Assembly: GCA_001931905.2 (NCBI GenBank)
Contig: MSJI02000842.1
Coordinates: forward strand, 1 to 64,000
Source: Cladosporium sp. IMV 00045
Taxonomy: Eukaryota > Ascomycota > Dothideomycetes > Cladosporiales > Cladosporiaceae
DNA length: 64,000 nucleotides
Direction of reading: 5' to 3'
A model generated the notes under the pieces. It saw only the letters and a list, made by a program, of their open reading frames with translations, had not been told where the DNA came from and made no database searches. Position numbers and translations under genes: made by a program. Shown one piece after another: positions 10,521 through 21,303 of the stretch; the first letter of the stretch is position 1, and each line of letters starts with the position of its first letter.

Positions 10521-11413
10521 TCAGATGAAAGTGCCGGTACCCCAGCTTGGCCGATCAATACGGTTCCAATGCCACATGAAGAAAGCCATGCCGACCTGAA
10601 GAAGGGTGTTGAGCACCATCATCCAAACAACAAAATCCAGCTTCCATGATGCAGTTGGCGGTGCCTGAGCGCCATGGAAGGTCTCTTTGATTTGACAGTC
10701 TTCTTCCCGCAACCGGAACCAAGATTCATTTCGTGCTGCAAGGCGACGAATGGCTCGATGAGAGACTTCAGGCTTGCCAAATCGCCATCGAGCAACCCAA
10801 TAGAGATCACGAATCTCCAGGGAGCAAGGCCCCAGGCTGTCAGGCAAAAGAGTGCGTTCAGAATTTGAGAGTCGATCTCAATCCAGGTCTTCCGGGGTGA
10901 AGAGTCGGCATCACCGTTCTCCGGGTGATTCATCGCTGGTGCTGCTTTTGAGAGCAGGAAGAACAGCATCGCCCCCCAAGCAACGACGTTGAGGCCATAG
11001 ATCGTGATACAAAAGCCGGTAGGGGTGAGGAAAAACTTCCAGAGAGCACAAAGGCCATGCCATATCGCGTTGTTCCAGGTTTCCTTCTCGCTCGTGCGAG
11101 AGCCAGCAACGCTTCCTTGAGTCTGGCTTGTTAGCTGCTTTTTCGGCTCCGGAGCTGATGAAGGTCCCAGCGAAATCCGGCGTTCTGTCATCCTTCTTTG
11201 CAGCTCCTCCGGACCGACATCTCGCTTGCTGTGGCCATGAGAGTCGAATTCAATGTTGGCGCCTCCTGTATCTGGCTCTCGCAGTTCTGTGAGATTCGGC
11301 GCATGGGCAATGGCAGCTCCAGAGGCTACCCACATCGACGGCTGCGGGTCATATTGAAGTAGCTGCGACGCTGCAGATATCGAAGCCTTTCGAACACGGT
11401 TGGCTGTCTCCAT
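10521..11413 (-). CDS. DUF2985 membrane protein, frameshifted
   Basis: ATG 11413 opens a minus-strand frame whose product carries the fungal DUF2985 core: a TM segment (FCITIYGLNVVAWGAMLFFLL), then TWIEIDSQILNALFCLTAWGLAPWRF. Immediately after PWRF, near 10811, the family sequence (RDLYWVARWRF) continues in the next frame down to TGA at 10521-10523, including a second TM segment (FVVWMMVLNTLLQVGMAFF). One missing base explains this; no GT-AG intron fits the spot. Read without correction the first frame ends at 10619 with an unrelated tail. It is either a recent null allele or a sequencing error. The family has no proven function. Confidence 0.72.
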
Positions 11414-11988
11414 GATCGCGAACAGCTGCTGGCTGGAGCACTGCCCATGTGTTGGAAGGCGTCTCGTCGCAGTGAAATAAGTGTGGAAATAGTATCAGCG
11501 TAGCCATTGCGGTCTTGCAGAAGCTTCACGCTCGAGATCCGTGGGCGAGTGCCTCGGTTGTCTGTGTATGAAATGTCTCGGATCACTCATGTTGTATCTG
11601 CAGATCAGGGACGGTTCCTGGTAAAGCGCTTGTCTTACGTCCAGTGTGAGCAAAGACCGTCCGCAGGATTCGCCAATTGGGTGAGACGGATCAATAAGCT
11701 TTCGACGTCATTTGTAAAGCATCCTGCAATTGCGCTCGTGCCTCGGCCGAAACGAAAACAAATGCCATTGAGATTTCTTCGAAGTATGATGTTCTACTCA
11801 CGACCAGCTGGTGTAAATGCGTTGATGGCAATACTACGGTCTTCGACGTTCTCATTTTCCCCATCTCTCAAGGTGCAAACATGATCTGAGCTTCTGTCTT
11901 GAGCGCCAGGTTTGCTTTCTACCGGATTCACCACTCACTTTCTGTTTTTTGTTCTTTCGAGTGTTCGCAAGGATTGCAAAAGGTCGCC
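11414..11988. other. Divergent promoter region
   Basis: 575 bases lie between the start of the DUF2985 gene and the glucosyltransferase start. A pyrimidine-rich stretch (TTTCTGTTTTTTGTTCTTTC) lies just upstream of ATG 11989, as is common near fungal transcription starts. No further gene is supported. Confidence 0.45.
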
Positions 11989-14621
11989 ATGGCCCGCAGA
12001 GCCTCCCAAAGCCATGTTCTCGAGGACGGGCGGCTCAAGCTCGACCTTTCTGGCCTCAAAGGGCATTTTCTCGCCAACAAGGCGGATATCGAACGTCCTA
12101 TTAAGCGCAAATACTCACGCCTCACTCTCGGCTCGCACACGCAGCAGTGCGCTCGCCTGCAGCCCATCGTTGGCATCCCGCGCATGAACATTGCCATCCT
12201 TATCACAGGTTCACGCGGTGATGTCCAGCCTTTCATCGCTCTCGGCAAGAAGCTCCAGACACACGGTCATCGGGTCCGCATTGGCACTCATGGGAACTTT
12301 CGCGAACTTGTGCTGGAGAATGGTCTGGAATTCTACTCTATCGGTGGCGATCCGGAACAGCTCATGGCATACATGGTCAAGAACCCTGGTGTGCTTCCAA
12401 GTCTCGAATCTGTCAAAGCTGGCGATGTTGGTGCACGTAAGGCAGACCTCGAAGCGATGCTCTTGGGCGCATGGCATGCATGCACTGAAGCTTGTGACGA
12501 GCATGACAAACGAAAGGGAAATGGAGAAGAGTCGCGGCCCTTTGTGGCTGACGCAATCATATCAAACCCTCCGACTTATGCCAGCCTCCATATAGCTGAG
12601 AGACTCGCTATTCCTCTGCATTATATGTTCACCATGCCATGGTCACCAACAACCGCCTTTCCTCACCCCTTGGCACAGATGGACTCTAGTCGGACCGAAG
12701 CTGGTGTGCGCAACTACCTATCGTACACCCAGATAGAGCTGCTTACTTGGCTCGGCTTGACAGACATTATCAACCGCTTTCGGAGACGCACATTGCTTCT
12801 GGAGCCGATAGATCCCACCTGGGGAACAAATCTGGTATCGCGCTTGAAGGTCCCTCACACATACTGCTGGTCGCCTGCCCTCATCCCAAAGCCGACAGAT
12901 TGGGGATCTCATATCGGTATCAGTGGGTTCTTCTTCCTCTCAAAGGCCTCTTCCTACCAGCCGGATGCCAAGCTCCAAGAGTTTCTGGACGCTGGTGAGC
13001 CACCAGTCTACATAGGCTTTGGATCGATTGTGGTTGATAACCCCGACGCCTTCACTGAACTTATCCTGGAGGCAGTCAAGAAGGCGGGTGTCCGCGCTCT
13101 CGTGTCCAAAGGCTGGTCCAATTTCGGCGGGTCCGACGTACCAGATAATGTTTTTCTTCTTGGAAACGTCCCTCACGACTGGTTGTTTCAACATATATCC
13201 ACTGTTGTTCACCATGGAGGAGCAGGCACCTGTGCAATCGGCCTTGCTCTTGGTTTGCCAACAGTGATCGTTCCCTTCTTTGGTGATCAGTTTTGGTGGG
13301 CTGGCATCGTTCATCGAGCAGGTGCCGGGCCAAAGGCAGTGCCATACAAAGAGCTCACCGCAGACAAATTCTCAGAAAGCATCAAGGAGGCTCTCCAGCC
13401 AGATATCCGCAACAGAGCCCAAGAAATATCCCAGAAAATAAAAAGTGAAGATGGAGTGGCGACCGCGGTTGATCAGTTTCACAAACTGCAGTCGGTTCAG
13501 ACACTAGCTTGTTACGTGTGTCCAAATCGCGCAGCCTCATGGCGAGTAAAGCGGACGAACATAAAGTTGAGTGCAGTGGCTGTCGCGATACTGTCAAAGC
13601 ATAAGAGACTCCAGGCTCGAGACGTCAAGCTGTGAGCAATTTCCAAAGCACCAAGAACGATTATTTAGATGCTAATGCATTATAGAATCCGACATAGACG
13701 GTGGTACGTTGACGAGGGAGCACCTGGCCCTATCTCAGGAGCCGTTGCCTCCATAGCCGACACTGGTGCCAATTGCGTGAGCGATGTGCAAGACTTCAAA
13801 CGAAGTGTTGCTCGGACGAGACAGCGAAAAGCAAAACTTCAGGATGACAAAGAACCGTTCAAGACCGAAGAGCATTGTCCCTCCACTGGAAAGGCGTTCG
13901 CAAAGTTATGCCAGGAGTTAGCCGTCGAAGGCGCCACAGGTAAGTCTTCTGCTTTTGAGCCTCCCACATGTTGCGATAGCTAACTCTATCCAAAGCCCCC
14001 ATCAATTTCTTCTACCAAGTCGCAAATGGGTTTCACAACGCGCCAGCTACATTCTTTCACGACCGCACCGTTCGCATTCGCACCCCTGCCATCACCGGCT
14101 TCGGATCTGGTCTGCAAGTAGCTGGCAAAGAGGTGATCTTCGGTCTCTACGACGGAGTAACAGGTCTTGCGACTCAACCTATCAACGGCTACAAAGACGG
14201 GCAAACTCGAAAGGGAGGCGTTGCATGGGGCACGTTGAAAGGCGTAGGACGAGGCTTGGGTGGTGTGGTCTTCAAGGTTGGCGCAGTAGCGTTCGGCGTG
14301 CCCGGGTACACTCTGAAAGGTGCTGAGATGCAATTCCGACGTCAGGGCATTGAGGTCGATCAGCTTGCAGATTTGAGGCCGCCTTCTGTTCCCGACGAGC
14401 CAGGGAGACCTGGTGATGACGAGAGAAAGAAGAAGTTGCAGAAGCAGTGGGCGCAGGCTTCGGCGGGTCATCCGATTCTACAGCGAAGAGTCTTGCAAGC
14501 ATTGGCCGAGCTGCATGAAGTCGAAGAAAATGATCCGGACCTTGAGGCCGCTGTTTTGGCTAGGTGGGATTTACTTGTCGGTGCTAATGACTTGCGACAC
14601 AAACTCTCCCAAATGAGGTAA
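11989..14621 (+). CDS. UDP-glycosyltransferase, sterol 3-beta-glucosyltransferase-like
   Basis: Three exons, 11989-13631, 13686-13939 and 13996-14621, joined by introns of 54 and 56 bp (GTGAGC with a GCTAAT branch; GTAAGT with GCTAAC), encode 840 residues. Near residue 66 begins the GT28-like N-terminal domain (NIAILITGSRGDVQPFIALG). Around residue 407 is the donor-binding HHGGAGT in a PFFGDQFWWA context, both classical for sterol and lipid glucosyltransferases. The last ~250 residues carry the conserved fungal tail (ITGFGSGLQVAGKEVIFGLYDG and KGVGRGLGGVVFK). There are no PH/GRAM domains at the N-terminus, unlike yeast Atg26, so this is the short form; the acceptor may be a sterol or another lipid. 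The ATG at 11989 sits in a strong context (GTCGCCATGG). Confidence 0.87.
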
Positions 14622-14802
14622 TGGTCTAATGTTGACAAGAGTAAACAAGATCTGACTTGCGACATCATCTCTCACGAGCAGAGCAATTTCTGATATTCGT
14701 TGTCAATATGATCAGAGAATTGGGTTCCGTGGAGGATAACACGAGATGGACCGGTGGCCGATCTTCTCTCAACCACATCTAATTTTCATTCCTGTAGTCG
14801 AG

Positions 14803-15150
14803 GACAGCTGCGCCGCAGCTTTGGAGACTACCGGGTGCAAATATGGCTTTCTCAATGGTTTCAACCACAAGGTCATTGACATGCGGAGAGATAGTTGCAC
14901 TATGGCTTGGGAGAAAGTCACTGTCGAACACGACTCTCTCGAGGGTGCCATCTAAACTGTCATTACTATGCCTTGAGATAATTGCACCGGGGCTTTAGGG
15001 ATGAATATTTGCAGACATGGCTTTTTCAATAAAAATCATGATCTCTTAACGAGCCACGGCATGAGGTAGCTTCATTGGGAGTTTAAGGATATCCTTCCGC
15101 AAATGATACTTTCTCAGCGGCGACTATGTATCACCCATTGACTCCTTCAG
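14803..15150 (-). repeat. Four diverged 87-bp repeat units (29-codon family)
   Basis: The landmark GA(T/C)AG.TGC recurs at 14803, 14890, 14977 and, more degenerate, 15064: an exact period of 87. The matching landmark CGACTCTCTC lies near 14930. On the minus strand one frame reads TLERVVFDSDF and AAEKVSF, recognisably the ERVVF repeats of the 20.8-21.3 kb array, but with several stops. It is a decayed copy of the same repeat family. Its right end overlaps the last codon of the SDR gene. Confidence 0.75.
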
Positions 15151-15998
15151 GGACGCACGTATCCCTCCACATCACAGCTATTGGCCAGCTGCTCGTACTT
15201 GGGGTAGAGCTCCGAGTATGTCTTGATCTTGTCCATGATACCCTTGTAGGCATCACTGCCAATAACCAGCCTCAGCGGCGGGTTCTCCATCTTCGCCACC
15301 GTCCACATCGCCTCTGCGCCTTTTGGCGGATCACCCGCCTGTGTTCCGTTACGCTTGCCCATGTTCTCTTTGGCATTGATATGGTCGTACGCAGGGTTCT
15401 TGTTGGCCCCGAAATCCATGGATCGTCCAGCCCAGTCAGTTCGGAATCCGCCCGGCTCGATGCATGTCAAGGAAATATTCCACTCGGGCTTGAGCTCTTG
15501 CTGCAGAGCTTCAGTGAAGCCTTCGACGGCCCATTTGCTGGCGCAGTAGATGCTGAACGTTGGCACACCGCGCTGGCCACCGATAGAAGTGATCTGCTGG
15601 ATGTGTCCGCCAGGAGGAGAGTTCTTCTCGCGCATGACCTCAAGCGCGCTGCGGGATACGTTGAGCAAGCCGAAAAAGTTGACTTCCATCTGCGTCCTGA
15701 TCTGGGTGTCTGTCAGACTTTCGAACTCGCCTGAAAGGCCGTAACCTGCGTTGTTCACGACCACATCGATGCGTCCGAAGTGGGAGAGTGCGGCGGAGAA
15801 GGCGGCGGTGATGGAGTCTTGCTTTGTGACGTCGCAGTCTAGAGCCAGGAAGTTATCCGGGCTGGTGTTGGGGAATTGCAGCTTGGAGGAGTTGCGGGCG
15901 GTGGCGACGGCTTTGTCGCCTTCTTTGAGGCACTTCTCGACATAGTAGTAGCCGAAACCGGTTGAGGTGCCGGTGATGAAGAAGACCTGGGGAGCCAT
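15147..15998 (-). CDS. Classical short-chain dehydrogenase/reductase
   Basis: A single exon on the minus strand gives 283 residues, the usual length for a classical SDR. The cofactor motif TGTSTGFG is at residues 10-17, NNAG near 87, and the catalytic Ser (SIGGQ) and Tyr-x3-Lys (YCASK) near 140-160. The tail PYxELYPKYEQLANSCD-like end is common in fungal oxidoreductases of the retinol-dehydrogenase-like group. It differs clearly from the SDR at 4.8-5.7 kb, which has introns and another subfamily signature. Its 3' end abuts a decayed repeat array. Substrate unknown. Confidence 0.88.
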   Translation of the reverse strand: MAPQVFFITGTSTGFGYYYVEKCLKEGDKAVATARNSSKLQFPNTSPDNFLALDCDVTKQDSITAAFSAALSHFGRIDVVVNNAGYGLSGEFESLTDTQIRTQMEVNFFGLLNVSRSALEVMREKNSPPGGHIQQITSIGGQRGVPTFSIYCASKWAVEGFTEALQQELKPEWNISLTCIEPGGFRTDWAGRSMDFGANKNPAYDHINAKENMGKRNGTQAGDPPKGAEAMWTVAKMENPPLRLVIGSDAYKGIMDKIKTYSELYPKYEQLANSCDVEGYVRP

Positions 15999-17129
15999 GG
16001 TTGTGGTGATATGAGTTTGATATGGAGAAGGAAAGAGGGCAGTGGTGTTGAAACAGAGCTGAAGCTGCTCTGGCTCTTATAAACTCCCATGACATCGGCA
16101 TTGATTTGTTATTTACGTCCAACAGAGTTCACTTGTGGAAACATTGATGGTCGTCGGACGTCATTAATGATTTCGGCCATGTCGTATATCCGATAACTCC
16201 GCGGCACTAACGGCTTTTCACTTTCCGCCGGCTCTGAGTTCCTGTACTTCCAGTATACCTGTTAAACTTATCTGTTCCAATCCTTTTGCGATATATGACG
16301 CAGGGCAACTAGTCGATAGGGTCAGTGACGAGAATCAGCGTGCTTCCCATCATTAAATGGTCCTCAATTGCGATGTGATGGCCGGCATGGTCCACATATT
16401 GCTGTCGTCAGAAATAAGCTCAGCAAGCGCGCGGCTAATCCCGACGTCTGTCTTGACGTTCACAACGGTCCTCCGTAGTGATGATGACTTTGCTGTTTCC
16501 CATCAGACCTCACTTACTATCTTATTGCTTGTTTTTGCGTCTTCTTGGTATATACATACACTGGCAGTGGCAGCATTCCCCTCGCGAACCGCCTGTTTCC
16601 GGATACAACTGTCTTGCGCTGAAACGAACCCAACCCAAGATTCGCCACTTGCATCCTCTAGGCCGCGAGACATGATAAGACCTGACTTGAGTTCTATTGT
16701 TTGAGCGGGGTTTGGAGACGGGAAGGAGTTGGAATTGAAAGTGACCACCGTCGATTCTCTGGTCAAATTGCGAAAATGAATCCCGCCCAGCTATTGAATC
16801 CGAAAGGATACAAGAAGGAGCAGGCGAAGGCTAAGAAGCGTGCGCCTAATTATGGTGAGTCTTCCTTTTCGTATCTGTCTTCACGTGATGACTTGCAAGT
16901 GAAGTTGGGAGAGCTTGGGTGTCTTGTGACTCCACATGTGAGCATGTGAAGGCCAGGAGGTAAGGTATTTAAGCCCTGCTTTCTTCTCAACCAAACCTTT
17001 CCTCGACACTCAACTTCTCAACTTCTCCACCTCCAACATCCTCGACCTTCCCTACACTTGCACGTACAACTTGTCGACAATTCGATACTCAACATCAGAT
17101 CCCACAATACATTCAAGCAACCCCCCGCC
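15999..17129. other. Divergent promoter region with a small open frame
   Basis: This region lies between the second SDR and the Rad5-like gene. ATG 16776 opens a basic peptide (MNPAQLLNPKGYKKEQAKAK) followed by a perfect GTGAGT donor at 16855. I could not find an acceptor that joins it in phase to the gene starting at 17130. It may be a small separate gene, an upstream ORF or an alternative first exon. A CT-rich stretch at 16980-17060 looks like a transcription-start region. Confidence 0.4.
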
Positions 17130-20100
17130 ATGCCGCCCCACGGCTCCGGCGGCGCTTTCCTTGACTTCTCAACACCAGCACCCTCCCGCATGCACGAGCA
17201 AAGTCCATTCAACACCTCAAGCAGGCTGACCGATCCAGGCCCCAAGCAGTCACGTAAAGCGCAACCTTCTGGAGAGACTGCAGCGATGGACGGTGGCGAC
17301 ACGAACAACAGCGGCACTTCTACTCTTCCAGCGGATGAATCCACCAATGAGGCCCCACTCGGCATGGCTGAGCAGCTCAGCAATCTCTACCAGACCACGG
17401 AGCGCGAGGCTCCAATCAAATACAAGCGAGACGCTAGCGACCACAATCAGGATGACGCGAGCCCGAAGAAGACCAAGACTGCGCACGGCGACATCAGGGG
17501 TAGCGGCATGCTTGGGGAACACCTGAAGGACCAAGCCAAGAAGCAAGCTGCCGAAAGTGGTGCAGCAGCTGCTGTCGACCTCACTGGAGATGACGATGAC
17601 GACGTAGTGGTTACTAGCGAAAATGTCAAGCCCAAGCGAGAACCCGGTGAAGAGGAAGTTTGCATCGGTGTGCTCGCAGCTCAAGGCAACATACATCGAG
17701 TCCCAGCTGCTGGCACCTTCCTCGGCAAGGATTATTGGCCACCGACAAAGATCATGCTGAGAAGGACAGCAAGCATCTACGACAATGTCATTGAGTTGGT
17801 CGACAAGCAGGGCAAGACGTTTGGCAAACTCGGCGTGCGAGAAGCGACCGTACTTGAGACGCTTATGAAGGGGTCTCATATGAGTGGTCTCCGTGTTAAA
17901 GCCGCATTGCCCACACGCAAGCGCCCGCACGGCGAAGCAGTCGGTTTTCCGGTCTCACAAAACATCAAAGTTGATCTTGTTCTCTACTGCAAGCGCAGGC
18001 TCACTGACTCCGTCGGAAAATTCCTCTCGCAGAGGCAGCTGTTTCTGGAAAGCCCGAAGAGGGATGTCGACTCTGGAAAACAAATCGTAAACCCCCACGT
18101 CCCTCAAGCCTACCGCGACCAGAAAATCGGATCTGGTGCACCGAAGCCTTCTGGTCCCCAGAGCATTGCCTATACCACCCGCACCGCGGAGGAGATGCAG
18201 CGAGATGCCTCTCAACTCTTCGACGATCTAGCGAGGAACGACAACCTGCCGGAAAGAGAAGCCGATCCGACAATCATCACGACTGAGTTGCTTCCGCATC
18301 AGAAACAAGCACTAGAGTTTCTTGTTGACCACGAGCACTACAAGGATCAGCAACAGGACAGTCAGCAGCAGAATGGCACGTCTCAACGTGATGAGAACAT
18401 TGCGAAATTCTCACTCTGGAAGCACACCGTCAAGGCCAACGGGAAAGAGGTATGGTATCACGTCATTACAGGCCAAGAGTTGCGCGAGAAGCCACAGCCT
18501 GCCCGTGGTGGCATTCTTGCGGACATGATGGGACTCGGAAAGACTTTGAGCATCTTGTCTCTGATCGCTGCTACTACGGACGAGGCTCACGACTTTGCGA
18601 CTAAGCAACCACCGCAAGACATGAACGGGGCCGAGCGTAACGCCAAGGGTACACTGATTGTTTGTCCGACCTCAGTCCTCGCCAACTGGACCGAACAGAT
18701 TCAAGATCACGTCGTTGCCGGAAAGCTATCGGTCTACGTCTACCACGGCAATAACAGGTTGCAAGACCTGAGCAAGTTGTCAGAATACGATATCGTCCTC
18801 ACGACCTACCGTACGCTCGGGACTGAGTTTGGCAGCTCCCTTAAGCAAAGGAATGCTCCGGCTTCTATTAACTGGTTCCGCATTGTGCTAGACGAGGCAC
18901 ATCAAATCCGCAACTCGAGCACTGGCGATTCCAGGGCCGTATGCGCACTCAATGCCGAGTGTCGCTGGGCTGTCACTGGCACGCCGGTTCAGAACCGACT
19001 CGACGACCTTGGAGCGCTCATCCGCTTCCTGCGTGTCAAGCCGTTTGATCAACAAAGCAATTGGGCCCAATACATCCTCGCTCCTTTCAAGAATGCAAAC
19101 TCCGATGTCTTGCAACACCTGCGCCTCCTCGTTGATGGCATCACCCTCCGCCGTACTAAAGACAACATGGGTCTTCCTGCACGCAAAGAGAGATATGCAT
19201 ATCTCGAATTTACTCCGCAGGAACAGGAGACGTACGAGATGTTCGCTGGCAGATCGAACATGCAGCTCAGGACCTTGACACGCGACAACAAAACCATTCG
19301 GGGTAGGGCGTATATGCATGTTCTGAATGCCCTTCTACGCCTGCGTCTGCTTTGCGCTCATGGCCGAGATTTACTGCGCGAAGAGGATCTTCAGGAGCTC
19401 GAGGGCATGAGTCGCAGCAATGCCATTGATTTGGGCGATGAGCCGGAGCTCCAACCCATGGGCAGTTTCATTTCTGAACGAGAGGCGTACCAGCTCCTGA
19501 AGGCACAGAGCGATACTGAGCTAGACTACTGTGCAAGTTGTAGTCGTCCCGTCGTGGGAGACAAACTTCAGCAGAACCACACCACCGACTCGGATTCGTC
19601 TTCCTCGGAGGAGGAGGAGGGGGAGGATGAAGACGTGTTTGGCTACCTCACTCCATGCTTCCACTTGTACTGCCCTGATTGCAAAGAGAATCTCGACGAG
19701 ACGACAAAGCCTCCACAGCTTCGCATTGACGGCTATCATGACTGCCCTGTCTGCGACGCATACGTCAGGTACGACTTCTTCACTCTGTCTCGTCGTAACT
19801 TCCAGATTTTCATCGACGACCACGCCCCGGAAATTCGCAAGGGCAAACGCGCAGCGTGGAACGCCAACAACTACACTGGCCCCCACACCAAGGTCCTTGC
19901 TCTACTCGCAGAGCTTGACAGATCTCGCGAAGAGACTGCTGCTCTTCCAGATGGTGAACCACCTATCCGCAGCGTTGTCTTCACGGAGTGGACTTCATAC
20001 ATCGATCTGATCGAATACGCCTTGCAGCGTTACGGCCACAACCCTCTTCGCCTTGACGGCACCATGCGTGTCTCACAGCGTGCCCAGGTGATTGAAAGCT

Positions 20101-20426
20101 TCAGAAGCGACCCCAACGCCACCGTCCTTCTGGTGTCCATCAAAGCCGGCGGCCAAGGTCTCAATTTTACAGCCGCCAACAAGGTCTACATGATGGAACC
20201 GCAGTACAATCCCGGCCAAGAGCAACAGGCCATCGATCGTGTACACCGCATGGGCCAGCAGCGCGACGTTGAGATCACCCATTTCATTATGAACGACAGT
20301 GTTGAACCCAATCTGCTGAAGCTGCAAGACAAGAAGAAGAAATTGGCCCAACTCAGCATGGATAAGAAGACTAGAAAGCAGCTCGCGCAGAACACCCTGG
20401 AGGATCTGAAGGACCTGTTCAAGTGA
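17130..20426 (+). CDS. SNF2-family DNA-dependent ATPase with RING finger (Rad5/HLTF-like)
   Basis: A single exon encodes 1098 residues. After a low-complexity N-terminus comes a HIRAN-like segment (about 180-290, beginning VCIGVLAAQGNIHRV). The helicase Walker A is DMMGLGKT near residue 463 and the DEAH box VLDEAH near 587. A RING finger inserted between the two ATPase lobes starts at CASC near 800 and ends at CPVC near 878. The C-terminal lobe (about 946-1060) has GGQGLNFTAANKV and DRVHRMGQQR. This order, HIRAN-SNF2-RING-HelicC, defines Rad5/HLTF proteins, which act as ubiquitin ligases and fork-remodelling translocases in post-replication repair. The RING loop holds an unusual Ser/acidic insertion. 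ATG 17130 (GCCATGCC) is the best start. Confidence 0.88.
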   Translation: MPPHGSGGAFLDFSTPAPSRMHEQSPFNTSSRLTDPGPKQSRKAQPSGETAAMDGGDTNNSGTSTLPADESTNEAPLGMAEQLSNLYQTTEREAPIKYKRDASDHNQDDASPKKTKTAHGDIRGSGMLGEHLKDQAKKQAAESGAAAAVDLTGDDDDDVVVTSENVKPKREPGEEEVCIGVLAAQGNIHRVPAAGTFLGKDYWPPTKIMLRRTASIYDNVIELVDKQGKTFGKLGVREATVLETLMKGSHMSGLRVKAALPTRKRPHGEAVGFPVSQNIKVDLVLYCKRRLTDSVGKFLSQRQLFLESPKRDVDSGKQIVNPHVPQAYRDQKIGSGAPKPSGPQSIAYTTRTAEEMQRDASQLFDDLARNDNLPEREADPTIITTELLPHQKQALEFLVDHEHYKDQQQDSQQQNGTSQRDENIAKFSLWKHTVKANGKEVWYHVITGQELREKPQPARGGILADMMGLGKTLSILSLIAATTDEAHDFATKQPPQDMNGAERNAKGTLIVCPTSVLANWTEQIQDHVVAGKLSVYVYHGNNRLQDLSKLSEYDIVLTTYRTLGTEFGSSLKQRNAPASINWFRIVLDEAHQIRNSSTGDSRAVCALNAECRWAVTGTPVQNRLDDLGALIRFLRVKPFDQQSNWAQYILAPFKNANSDVLQHLRLLVDGITLRRTKDNMGLPARKERYAYLEFTPQEQETYEMFAGRSNMQLRTLTRDNKTIRGRAYMHVLNALLRLRLLCAHGRDLLREEDLQELEGMSRSNAIDLGDEPELQPMGSFISEREAYQLLKAQSDTELDYCASCSRPVVGDKLQQNHTTDSDSSSSEEEEGEDEDVFGYLTPCFHLYCPDCKENLDETTKPPQLRIDGYHDCPVCDAYVRYDFFTLSRRNFQIFIDDHAPEIRKGKRAAWNANNYTGPHTKVLALLAELDRSREETAALPDGEPPIRSVVFTEWTSYIDLIEYALQRYGHNPLRLDGTMRVSQRAQVIESFRSDPNATVLLVSIKAGGQGLNFTAANKVYMMEPQYNPGQEQQAIDRVHRMGQQRDVEITHFIMNDSVEPNLLKLQDKKKKLAQLSMDKKTRKQLAQNTLEDLKDLFK

Positions 20427-20467
20427 AGCGGATTGAAGAAGGACAATGCGGTTTAATTGGGCGGGCG

Positions 20468-20732
20468 GAAAATGCGTCGACGGAAAAGTTCTCGTTTGTC
20501 TCATGATACCCAAAGATACTGTTGGCTGGGAATCGGTATCTCAAAATCAATCGGCGTTTGGGAAGTTGATAATTTATGGCCTCCTACAATAGGTAGGTGC
20601 AATCATCCTTGATCACTCATGAAACTTTTCCAAAAATCCCTATGTCCACATGAGAAAAATGCGTCAACCGAAAAGATCTCATTTTTATCACGTTACCCAC
20701 AGATACTATTGGATGGGGATCGTTATCTCCAA
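20468..20732. repeat. Two direct copies of a ~75-bp segment downstream of the ATPase gene
   Basis: Copy one begins at about 20468 (GAAAATGCGTCGACGGAAAA) and copy two at about 20653 (GAAAAATGCGTCAACCGAAA). Both continue through a shared GATACT(G/A)TTGG(C/A)TGGG block and end near GTATCTC/TTATCTC. They are diverged, about 186 bp apart, and lie in the 3' flank of the ATPase gene. No coding function is seen. Confidence 0.55.
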
Positions 20733-20780
20733 TACAGCTCTCTCAGCGGCAGTCACCTATTTCAGTGCAATATGCTCGAA

Positions 20781-21303
20781 GATAGCTGCTCAAAAACTTC
20801 GGAGATCGCTTCTCTCAAACACGACTCTCTCAGTGGCAGCCACCCCATCTTCGGCCACTATGCTTGAGGATAGCTGCTCAAAATCCTTGGAGATCGCTTC
20901 TCCCAAACACGACTCTCTCAGCGGCAGTCATCCGGCTTAGGCCACCATGCTTGAGGATAGCTGCACAAAGACTCCGGGGATCGCTACTCTCAAATACGAC
21001 TCTCTCAGTGGTACCCAACCTTTCTGGGCCACTATGCTCGAGGATAGCTGTATAGAGACTCGGGAAACTGCTCCCCCCAAGAACGAGACTCTCCGTGGCA
21101 AGAACCCGTTCTAGGAGTCTATGCCCGAGGATAGCTGCACACCAATTCGAGAGACTCTCTCTTCCAGGAATAACTCTCTCAGTGCCAGGAATTCGGACTA
21201 TAACTCCATGCCTGAGGATAGCTGCATTGACCTCTCGACATCGATGCCCGCAACAAGGCGCCATGACTGGAGATGTTCTTGATTCATCCTCCCTCGCCAG
21301 GTC
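20781..21303 (-). repeat. Tandem array, six units of 87 bp
   Basis: The landmark GATAGCTG recurs at 20781, 20869, 20956, 21043, 21130 and 21217, giving periods of 88, 87, 87, 87 and 87. A second landmark, CGACTCTCTCAG, sits at a fixed offset. The period is a whole number of codons and the minus strand is open through most of the array, so it evolved as coding repeats. The single 88-bp unit carries a frameshift, and its neighbour has TGA where others have a Cys codon, so the 3' coding end has decayed. Confidence 0.82.
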
